Below the pieces are notes generated by a model that had not been told where the DNA came from, searched no databases, and saw nothing but the letters and a program-made list of their open reading frames with translations. The position numbers and the translations under genes are program-made. A stretch of 64,000 bases of DNA from Anaeramoeba flamelloides (Eukaryota > Metamonada > Anaeramoebidae), in the NCBI GenBank assembly GCA_027625915.1, contig JANTQA010000060.1, positions 4,588,001 to 4,652,000 on the forward strand. Direction: 5' to 3'. This document shows, piece by piece, positions 1 through 9,529 of the stretch. Numbering within the stretch: the stretch's first letter is position 1; each line of letters starts with the position of its first letter.

Positions 1-328
1 TATTGATCCTTTTCAAAAAAAAAAAAAAAAAACAACAAGATGATTATAATGTACTCAATGAGAAGAAACAATTTAAAGAAGAATTTAGAATTGTGTGTCC
101 TTTGAATTTGAACAACTTAATGCCATTCTATTAAAATCTCAAAAGAAAAAGAAGTTTTTACATTTTGGCAACGTTTGAACGTGCTTGAAGTATTTTCATC
201 TTTTCAAAGAGTGAATAAGATGATCCTGGATTTCTCCAGAATTTAAAAGAAGAGACAATAGCTTCTTTGACTTCATCTGCAAGGGGTGTTGTTGCGTTAT
301 AGTCAAGATAAATTGAATTATTGTACAT
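1..328 (-). CDS. Cysteine desulfurase / selenocysteine lyase family, 5' end (partial)
   Basis: PLP-dependent class V aminotransferase-fold enzyme that removes S or Se from (seleno)cysteine. Exon 328..162 reads MYNNSIYLDYNATTPL and then FWRNPGSSYSLFEKMK, ending in ARSNVAKM. This matches the N-terminal IYLDYNATTPL...WGNPSS...AR..lAKMIGG block of NifS/SCLY proteins. An intron at 161..9 (GTAAAA...AAAG) joins in phase to 8..1, which continues M-I-N, the start of the expected MIGG-like segment. The Lys that binds PLP lies outside the window. ATG 328 is chosen because related proteins begin just before this block; an AG at 344-343 leaves room for an upstream exon. The 'DYNATTPL' wording is closer to eukaryotic selenocysteine lyase than to mitochondrial NFS1, but the sub-family is not certain. 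No ORF above 60 codons exists here, so it was found by reading. Confidence 0.85.
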
Positions 329-619
329 TTTTGCTTTTTGATCTAAAGGTAAAAATAGAGTAAAAAAAGAAGAAAAAATGAAAAAATTTCATTCAAAAAG
401 CTATTATTATTTTTTTGTTCTTAAATTACCCAAGGAATCGAAACGTTAGCCCAATATTAAAGAACTTTTATCTATTTCGAGGATTTTGATATGTACTTTT
501 TTGTGTCCTCTAATCACTCAGTTTCCTTTTTATTTTTGTTATGATAGGTGTTTTTCGTATTTGTTCAACATTATTGGTTGATAAAAAAGAAATACTTTTA
601 ATCTAGATGCTTTTTTATT

Positions 620-803
620 AGGTTCACTAACCCAAAAACAGGAAAAAATAATTATCTTGTGTTAGATGGAACGACATCATATTTTGGTTCTTTGATGATT
701 GATCTTGGAATTCGTATGAATTGTATTAGTGGTTTAAAATGGTTAATTTTGAATATTTTTTTTTGTCCGAAATTCAAATTGAAGAGTCAAAGGCGACTAG
801 GTT
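620..803 (+). other. Candidate exon of an unrecognised gene
   Basis: After a TTTTTTATTAG acceptor-like site the + strand stays open from about 620 to a TAG at 801-803. Residues include FTNPKTGKNNYLVLDG and then SYFGSLMIDLGIRMNC. Base composition up to about 720 is more coding-like than the flanks, and a possible donor (GTG|GTTTAA) follows near 730. It lies divergent from the desulfurase gene. I do not recognise the family and could not find a convincing exon on either side, so this may be one exon of a gene, a gene relic or chance. Confidence 0.3.
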
Positions 804-3747
804 GGTAGATATTTTAGATTTTAATTTTGATTTCTGGGTTATTGAAGAAAAGTTTGATTTACTTTTTTGTCAATTAACTAAATGAAAAAATAAATTTTTT
901 TTTATCGTGTTTTATTCAAAATTTTTGAATAGAAAGTGTGACAGTAAGTTGATAAAATTGATACAATTTATATTGGAAATGGTAGAAAGGAAAAAGGTGG
1001 TAAAATATAATAATAATTAAATAAAAAAAATACAAGTAAAAATGTTAATCATAATAATAATAACCAACTTTATTAATAAAAAGATACTATTGATTCAATG
1101 TCTTTTGTGAATAATTTTTATTTTTTGTAGATCTTCATTGATTTTTATTTTAGGTACCTTCAATTAAAATCATTTTTTTATGATAAATTATCTTTTCATG
1201 TATTATATTTTGTTTTCTCTCTATTTTTTCTTTTCTCTCACTTCTCTCTTCTATATATAGATATATATATATATATATATATATAACCTCTTATTAGGTC
1301 AAATTGGCTTAGTTTTATTGTAGAATTGGAACATATAATACAAGTTTAATACTTTTTTCTTCTAAAAATAAATATTTCAGTTTTGAGATCGGTATTATTT
1401 TTTCTCATTTTATAAATTTTTTTGTGTTTTTTGATAGTTGGTTTTTTTTTTTCTTTCTTTCTTCTTTTTTATTTAAGAAGCCAATTTAAAAAAAATGTCC
1501 TTTGAAACTCCAAATTAACATACTAAAAAGTGAGATTTATAATTCATTTAATAATTCATAACTTAACATTTTAAAAATATTATTGTCAACAATATTAATT
1601 TTCGAAAGAAATAGAGAACTTTTGTTAGAGATCTTTTTATAAAAGTGACCTAAAATTTTTTTAATTTTGTTTTTTTTTTTTGAAATTTATATTTTTTCAT
1701 GTATTTCTTTTATGAATCTCAACTCTGATCCAAAATTTATTATTTCCCTTATTTCAAAATAATTTTAGTTTTGGTTGATTCTTAAAAAAAAGTAACTTTT
1801 TCATTTTTGGCCGAAAATTTTAGTGAAATGCAGTTTATATCAAAAAAAATATTTTTCAAACTTGATTCTGAATAATAATTTCCTTTTTGTTGGTTATCCA
1901 GTGTTACCAAAACCTTCTTATTATTTTCATTGATTAAAGACTTGAAAATTTTTATTTTTGATCAGATTAAATATCGATTTAAAGACTTTTTTAAAAGAGA
2001 TTTGGTTTTAAAAGATACGTCTAGATATAGGCATAAAGATTTTGCTAAACCATATTCAGAAATTAATATTCCTTTTTTATGGTGATTTTTTTTCTGTATA
2101 TATATGTAAATAATTATAAAGAAAATTCCCAAATGATGCAGATTTTAACCTATTATTTAATACTAGTTGAATTTTAAGATTTGATAAAGTTAAAAAAAAT
2201 TCATTTATCATTTCATAGAAAGAATAGTTTAAAAGTCATTTAGATATTAAAATTGTTTTGTTTTGGTGGTGTGTATTTCGCTGAGTACCAAAAAAAAAAG
2301 GTGTTTTATTTGTTAAATGTTTTTTTGAGATTAAAAATCTTTAAAAATTAATAAAATTAATTTTATTTTTTCTAACTAATTCTCAAGAAATGTCACAAGC
2401 AAATTCACCTCCATTTGAATTACCATAAATCCTTAAAAATTACTACTTTAGGAACAATCAAAATTTGAAAATATTTTTATTTATTTTCAATTTTGGCATC
2501 AATATTCCGTAAATTTACTGAATAGAAATAAAGAACCAAGAGTATTAATAAACTATATTTAAATTGTATTTAAGTATTTATTCTCATTAATAGAAAATTT
2601 AAAAAAAAAAATAATTGATACTTATTCAAATAAATAGATTATTAATTTTCAATTAACTACCAAACACAATATACATTTGGTCACTTACTATGTCCAACTA
2701 ACTTTGAGGTTTTGATCATATTTTTTGAACGAAAATATTTTTTTAAAAACTTTTTCATCTTCTTTTATTTTGTCAAATTGTTATAATGGTATTGAAAATA
2801 GTAATTATTTTCTAAATTTGAACATTTTTTGAACTAAATTGGAGAGAATTGTGTTTATTAGTTTTAATATCAAAATAAAAAGTAAAATGTTTTCATGTAG
2901 AACACTAAAAAGTATTCATATATTTTTCAGAAATTTACTACAAAAAAAAAATTAATTAGAAAATCATTAGATCTTTATCAAAGTCTTCACGAAAAAAAAA
3001 ATTTCCATTATAACAATTTCCCAGATAATAATAAATAAAATGAAAAGAATTTTTAAAAATTGGAATATATTTTGTAATATTATTGATTTGTTGTTTCTCT
3101 ATTTAGCTATATAATTAAAACAAAAATTCTTTAAAAAAACCAAATCAAAAAATTTGAATTCAAATTTTGAATTTTCAGATTCCTGCTTTATAAAAACAAA
3201 AATAAATAATTTGCTTTTTGTTGAAAGGATTCCGGGCATATATTAAACCTTTTATCAAACTTCTACTTGATTTGTTCTCAATAAATTTCTTAAATTTCTT
3301 CATACTTTTGTATTTGTATACTTTTAAATTGTTAAATATTTTTAAATGGTTTATCATTGAACAAAAAAAAAAAGCAAAGAAAAGACTTTTTCAAAGGAGA
3401 AAACGTAGCCATGTGTAAAAATAACAAAGATATTATTAGGATTATAATTTTTTTTGTTTATATTATTTCATAGAAAAAGAGTCTGGAAAAGAAAATAGAT
3501 TTTTTTAAATAGAATTCTTTATGTTGAAATTTAAAAAAGGGTTTTTTGAATCAGTCTTGAATGGTTTCATTTGCAATAGAAATTATAGATTTTTGTGAAA
3601 TCCCATAAGAAGATAGGATGGGGATGGAAGTGGAAGTGGAAGTGGAAAGAAGAAAAAAAACATGATCTCATTAAAAATTTGTTTTTTTAGTAACAAAAAA
3701 GATTCCTTTCTGCTTTTGAAAATAATAAATTAACAAAAAAAACAACT
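804..3747. other. Intergenic DNA, no gene seen
   Basis: AT-rich with long A and T runs and a (TA)n tract at about 1255-1285. The stretch 1490-1850 is a diverged relative of 34130-34490. The part near 2240-2330 weakly resembles 37990-38080. The two 60-66 codon ORFs at 3175-3418 overlap on opposite strands and show no domain or codon signal. A purine-rich patch (repeated GGAAGT) sits at 3621-3645. Confidence 0.5.
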
Positions 3748-4040
3748 TTAATAATTGGCTTTCCAATGTTTTTCATCATTTCCACATATTAAGTCACCTT
3801 GGTTTATCCAATAATCAATGATTTGTCCGAGTTGGTTTTCCTCTAATCCGATTTTTTTTTGGATTTCTTCAATTCCACAACCACCCATTGTTGTTGATTC
3901 TTTTATTATTAAAAAAACTTGTTGATAAATATTTAGTGATTGTTGTTCTTGTTCTTGCTGCTGCTGCTGTTGTTGTTGAGGGATCTGGTTTTGATTTAGA
4001 TTTTGTTGGTTTTGGAATTGGCTTTGTTGTGTTTGATATA

Positions 4041-4085
<45 letters not shown>

Positions 4086-4815
4086 GAGGTATCTGGTTTT
4101 GGTTTAGGTTTTGTTGGTTTTGGAAACTGTTTTGTTGATTTTGATAAAATTGTTGTTGCTGTTTCTGATCTTGTTGTTGATTCATAAACGTATTGTTTTG
4201 ATTAAAGTTATTTTCTTGTGAGAGATAAGGGTTTTGTTGTTGTTGTTGTTGCTGTTGCTGTTGTTGGGATATATTATAAAAATGTACTTTGATAACATGT
4301 AAAAAGTGGTGTGTAATTTCGTTATGGTTTGTAATGGGAAAAATGTTTCTTGCATTGATTGTTCTTTGTTGACTAAAAGTTTTTACCCTTCCCAAAATTT
4401 TGGAATATTTTCCTAATTCAAGCTTTTGTAATTGTTTCTCTTTGTTTTCTTGTCCGAGAGAAGTCATATAAAATTTGACGGCGATCGAACCCGTCCCATC
4501 CGTTATTTCGCAATTGATCGTTGAGTTGGCAACTTCAACTTTTGTTAAGATCGCAATGACAATAATATTAGTAATACGTTTGCCATCTATAATTATGAAG
4601 TCGTCATTTCCTTGCTGGGCCTTGAGGATTTGGGCAATTGTCAGAGGTGTAGTTGTGTAAGAATTATATTGTGTGGTTTGATAATTGTAATTTCTCGATT
4701 GGTTGTTAGTGTTCTCTTGACCAAAGGCTTGCAATTGTTGGTTTTGTTGTCCAAAATTGTTTGTAGTTGGGTAAAATTGTTGATCAAGCGAATTAGATCC
4801 AAAGGTGTTGCTCAT
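3748..4815 (-). CDS. RPA2: Replication protein A 32 kDa subunit (RPA2)
   Basis: Middle subunit of the nuclear single-stranded-DNA-binding RPA heterotrimer, used in replication, repair and checkpoint signalling. This is a single uninterrupted 355-codon frame. Residues 1-55 are Q/N/T-rich and unstructured. Residues 56-178 form the OB fold, beginning PLTIAQILKA and carrying ITNIIVIAILTKVE, DGTGSIAVKFY and the closing HFLHVIKVHF helix. Residues 298-352 form the winged helix that binds repair partners (VFLIIKES..GIEEIQKKIGL..GDLICGNDEKHWKA). Human RPA2 is about 270 residues; the extra length is a polyQ linker at 184-293 between the two domains, which contains a duplicated QNLNQNQIPQ unit. ATG 4815 is the only Met that keeps the N-terminal tail. 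No introns are needed, unlike its neighbours. Confidence 0.95.
4011..4260 (-). repeat. Imperfect CAA/CAG repeat encoding the RPA2 polyQ linker
   Basis: On the plus strand this reads as runs of TTG with scattered CTG. It encodes several Q runs of 8-17 residues in the RPA2 linker. Within it, a unit of about 35 codons (…FQNQQNLNQNQIPQ followed by a Q run) occurs twice in tandem, near 4080-4150 and 4000-4030. Such tracts usually vary in length between strains. Confidence 0.85.
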
Positions 4816-5227
4816 AAAAAAAAAGTGTAACGATCTTTATGGTTTTATGGAAAAATTAAAAAAAATGACAAATCTCAAGATTTCTAAACTTTTTTCCAAA
4901 GAAAACCTAAACGAACTAAAGTACACACGGTTAAATTTCACAACACTATCATCAGTCAAGGTATTATATTCCAAATTTGAGATTTTGTTTAGTTTTGTAA
5001 AATGAAAATCTTGTCTAATATGAAATGACAAAGAAGTTTTATTAATTTTAATAAATGCTTGATAATGTTTGAAACAATATTGATTGTAATGACTCTTGAA
5101 AAGGTATCTTTTAAAAGAGAAAAAGGAACTAGAATTGATCGTATATATGAATGCGAATAGATAAATGGATTTTACTAATTGCTTTTTGATTGTTTTTCTT
5201 TTTCCAAAATCATCTTGTTTTTTTTAA

Positions 5228-5992
5228 GGGATTAGCTTCTACAAAAAAGAAGATTAAGATCAAAGTATGTTGTTATCCAATATAAATCGCATTAGTGTTC
5301 TATGGTTCAAATGTCAGGAAAAAATCGATTAGTCAATTAGTAATATTTGTTAAAGTTATTGATCTCATCAATTAAAACTGATCAATGTATTAGTAAAAAA
5401 TCCAATAATTTCAGAAAAAAATCTGCATTTCACCACAAATTTAAAGGCTGAACGATCAATATTCAGACTCCAAAGTCACGAAATAACTTTCAAAAATTTG
5501 TGGCGAAATGTTGATTTAATAACTAAAAAATTCAATTTTTTTAAAGAATTATATAATTATCTCAATAGATTATTTTGACCAATTATTTCTGATATATTGA
5601 AAATATATTGATGTTACAATTAGTTTATAAAAAGGAAATACAGTTAATCGGTATGGGGGTTTTTATATTGATGATTATTGGGTTAATCTTTGAAATTAAC
5701 ACATAAAAAAATAGTTACTTTTATAAGTTCTAAATATGAATTATTAAATTTTGGAATACAATTATTTCCAGTTTCTAATTTCTAGATTTGGAAAAGGATT
5801 CAAAAAAATTTCCAAAATGAAACTTTTTTAATAGTGATAATTAGTAAAAAATATTATAATTTATTGTGCAATAAGATTTATAATAGATTTTTTAGAGTCG
5901 TAGAAAATATTTGAGCCATGGTACATTAATATCATTTACACCCAATTACAACATACTTTGATTATAGAGAAATATATAGTGACACTAATCCC
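5228..5992. mobile_element. TTAA-bounded MITE-like element, copy 1
   Basis: The 765-bp element begins GGGATTAGC and ends with the inverted CTAATCCC. It is bounded on both sides by TTAA (5224-5227 and 5993-5996). The two termini are imperfect inverted repeats of about 75 bp; both include a GATCAAAGTATGTTGT-type block. It matches 58046-58792 along its length with many point differences and small indels. There is no coding capacity. TTAA target duplication is the hallmark of piggyBac-type transposition, so this is probably a non-autonomous piggyBac-like element, although known piggyBac termini usually begin CCC. Confidence 0.8.
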
Positions 5993-6559
5993 TTAAGTAA
6001 GCCATGTTGAAAAAAAAAGTAAATGTGAAAATACAATAAATATTAAAAAAAATTATATTATGTAATATCTTTTTAAAATACATTTATTTATTGTCAAAAA
6101 ATCTTCTTGTTTACCTTTTTTTTCTTGATATTTCAGTTATAAAAAAACTTTTAATACTGTTTTAGAAAGTGTTTTTCACTCTTTTTGTTTTTTTGATTTT
6201 ATTTTTTATAATTTTGAAAATATCATTGTTTATAATTTTATTAATAAGTATTAAAAAGTGAATTATTTTAAAGATTTAAATATCATTTGTTATCGAATAT
6301 CATTGAAATACTCAGTGATTAGAATTTTTTTCATTTTATTTTTCCGAAAATTCAAAATTTTTGAAATCGATTTGATATTTTAAAAATTAAGTAAACACCT
6401 TTTTTTAACAATATTTATACTGTAATTAGTTCATAAATTTTTAATAAAAAATAGATAAGAATTTTAAAAATTAAATAACAACAAAAACCAATTGTATTTT
6501 AAATCACATAATTTCTTAGATAATTTTTTTAAAATTTTATTTTTTCTTGAATAAAATAA

Positions 6560-6900
6560 ACTTAATTCCAAAATTTTGGAGATAGTTTTAACATTTGAAA
6601 GGATAGCAATACCCACGCTTTACATTAATTTGGAAATAATTTTGATTTAAAAAACATTTTCATTTTTTGTATATTTTTGTTTTGTTTTAATTTCCTTTTT
6701 TCCAGTTACCTAATCTGTTTCGTTAGATCTCGAATTTTTTTTTAATGGTTGATAGAAGGTTAGTGTTGAGTTTGTTAAATTGGTAAATCACATACGATTG
6801 GTCGATTGTATTTTATAATTTGATAGATCAACAATTTTTGGTGAAATTTCAACAAATTTACCAATACATTTTTTGTTTTGCTAATTTCATTATTTTGGAA
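6560..6900. repeat. Dispersed repeat A, copy 1
   Basis: This resembles 29750-30110 and 36900-37270. Shared landmarks in order are: a TTTTGGAA/AAATAGTT block, a T-rich stretch with CCAGTTACCTAATC, a TTGATA block, and a 'TTGATAGATCAAC' block followed by AATTTCAACA. All three are in the same orientation. The copies are diverged and show no ORF or clear inverted ends. Confidence 0.6.
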
Positions 6901-6999
6901 ACACTTTTTTTTTTTTTTGTTTTATATTTTTTTCTTTTATTTATATGAAAATGATCACTTATAAAAATATTTTTACTGGGTAGATTAAATGAGGTATTA

Positions 7000-8110
7000 T
7001 ATTATATTTGGGATAATATAATAAGTTGGGTTTTATTTTTGATATTTTTGATTTTGGGTGTATCCAAATTTTTGGAATGGGGTTTATATTAGTACCAAAT
7101 AATATAAAAGAGTTTATGGGATTTATAAAAGATATCAATTATTTAAGAAAAACAGGGAAATTAACATTTAATTTCATAGAAATTTCTCCTTGGAAACGGT
7201 TTTATTTGTAAACTTGTAAAATAAAATTATGTCAAATCTTAAAACCAATGTAATCAAAATCCATTTTATATTATTTCAAAAAATGTATATCAAAATATAT
7301 CCAAAAAAAAAACAAAAAACATTTTTATTTGGATTTATTTCTAACTTCTTTTTAGACAATCCTAATATTTCACAATATAAGTTCAAATGTTTGTTGATGA
7401 ATTTATATTAATTATTAAAAGTTCACTAATAGAAATAAATTATCAAGTGGATAAATATATAAAATTATTAGAGATTTTGGAATTAATCTTAATAAGGATA
7501 AAAATAGAAAAAAAAACAAAAAATGCAAAAGAAATTTTATATCTTCGTATTTAGCTAGATTAAAAAAAATCATTAAAAATTTAAACCAAAAAAGGTTAAG
7601 AACAATTTTAAAAAAATTAATCAATATCTTACAACAAGGGAAATTTATCAATGGATTAAAAATTCATTGTTTTAAAGTAATTATGTATAATTAACTTCAT
7701 CAGGTATAAGAAATATTGAGTTAACAAAGAAATGTTTCTATTATATAGAAGTATATATAAATAAAAAAAAAATTAACAAACTTTTTGTTAATAAACACCA
7801 TCTTGCCAAGAATCATATTTAAAACTAGGGTTAAATTTGGTTTGATAAGAAAAGTTGAAATTATAATAAGATTTAACCTAATTCAAAAACTTCAAAATTT
7901 GGATTTTAATGAAATGGTTAATAATCCGAAATTCAGAGAACATAAAGTAGATAATTTTAACTGATAATCAAGCAATTTACAAGTTAATGATAAATATCGA
8001 TCCAACTACAAGAAAAAAGTCATATTTGGAAGTTACCAAATTATTTATATAAAAATGGGTACAGGGGAAATATTAACAAATGGTCGTATTATTGGGTGCT
8101 TTAAGTTTTC
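7000..8110 (+). mobile_element. Possible fossil retroelement fragment (RT/RNase H-like)
   Basis: This stretch shows short open segments with the flavour of a retroelement pol region. A TDNQAIYKL-type segment at about 7960-7990 resembles the RNase H motif around a catalytic Asp in DIRS/gypsy-like elements, and lysine-rich segments precede it. It appears thoroughly broken and old. No terminal repeats were recognised, so the ends given are only approximate. The call is weak and rests on motif resemblance. Confidence 0.25.
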
Positions 8111-8799
8111 TTGGGGTTTACCATTTTTTTTTTTAATGAGAAATAAACCGAAAAGTTAAGTAATTTTATTTTTATTTCAACAAATAAAAATAAAAATTGA
8201 AAAAAGTTTTTTTCCAAAATTCAAAAGAATCTAGTAAAATATAGGATTTTCTGCTATTCTTTTAAATTATAGTAAATTTAAATATAAAAGATATTTAAAA
8301 TAGAAGATTTCCAGCTCAATTTTAAAACTAATAAATTATAAAAATTATCTATATTGATATTCTTATATTCTGAACAAAGATAAATCAAAATATTACTAAT
8401 TATACAAAAAAAAACAAAAAAAATAGATATTATTGAAGATTTGGATCATTTTCTATCGAAAAGCTCATCTGTGAAAATAATTGTAAAATCTAGATATCTA
8501 AATTAGAAAAATATTAATAATTCTAATAATTATACAAAATAATATTTTTATTGATAGTATCAGAAAAAAATTTTCATCATATATTTTATCTCTAGTGGAT
8601 TATAAATATATTTTTGATTCTTTCATCAATTTTCTAACTAAAAATTTAGGAATTTGGGAAGCGAAGTACTTTCACTAATTTAAAAAAATAGAGAAGAATC
8701 ATAAATTATACATAATCCAAAAAAAAAAAAAAAAAAATCTAACAGTAAATAAGAGAGCTTTAACATCCCCTCCATTAAATAATAATAATAAAATAAAAT

Positions 8800-9140
8800 A
8801 AAAAATACAAATTTTTTTTGGAGAAAACAAGTTATAGCCAAATTCAATAAAAATCAGACAATCTGATCAGGAAACAAACAATTTTTTAAACAATAAAATA
8901 CAGTTAGAATTTTTTCATTTCTATTTGAAATTTTGTTGAGATTAAACAAGTTATGAAAACGGTTTTTTCAATCAAAAAGAAAATAATAAATACCAATTTT
9001 CACCCGTTAAAAATATCTATTAAAATTCAAGATCAGAAAATTTCCTTGTTATATTTGTCATTCAAATTATGTCATGTAAGTAACCAAATTGAATTATTAT
9101 CAAGAAACAATAAATGATTAATATCAATTTTGGATCTATT
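8800..9140. repeat. Dispersed repeat B, copy 1
   Basis: Clear similarity to 35370-35690 in the same orientation. The best shared block runs from TTTGTTGAGATTAAACAAGT through 'TATGAAAACnnTTTTTTCAATCAAAA' to CCAATTTTCACCC and GATCAGAAAATTT, then ATTGAATTATT. No ORF and no clear terminal structure. Confidence 0.7.
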
Positions 9141-9529
9141 TAAATGCTTTTGATGGAATTAAGTCTTATAAAGAGAGCTTTAGAAAAAAAATTGCATCTA
9201 TTTTTTTCGAAATCGCTTACAATTCCTCCTTTTTTTAGTTTGCTTATATTTTGTTTCGTTCAAATAAACTTTTGTTCTGTTGCTGCGTATAAAAAAAAAA
9301 AAAAATGTTTTTAAAAAATAATTTTTGTAAAGATATTTTTATTTTTTGAAGGGAAATATTTTTGATTAAAATGAAAAGTACGAATGCAAATTTAAGAGAA
9401 ATAATTTAACAAATATTATCGAAAAATTCTAAAAAAATAATAAGTCAAAATAAATAAATAAAAAAAAAAAAAAAAAAAGAAAAAGAAAAAGAAAACTAAA
9501 AAGAAAAAAGAAAAATCATTTCATAAAAT

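Larger units (their letters stand above)
4816..9529. other. Intergenic DNA rich in repeats
   Basis: 4.7 kb between RPA2 (starts 4815, minus) and the 3' end of the USP gene (9530). It holds a TTAA-bounded element (5228-5992), one copy of a three-member repeat (6560-6900), a possible decayed retroelement (about 7000-8110), and a copy of another repeat (8800-9140) whose partner is at 35370-35690. No conserved host gene was seen. Confidence 0.6.

Noticed and set aside
1250-1290. (TA)n tract as a possible replication origin or promoter
   Set aside because: Similar TA tracts occur at 27717, 32934 and 33093 without any other feature; microsatellite is the simplest reading.
3888-4187. 99-codon plus-strand ORF rich in Val/Leu
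   Set aside because: Antisense of the RPA2 polyQ tract (TTG repeats).
7026-7651. Three 60-78 codon ORFs on both strands
   Set aside because: Not host genes: low-complexity I/F/K/N translations within the possible retroelement fossil.
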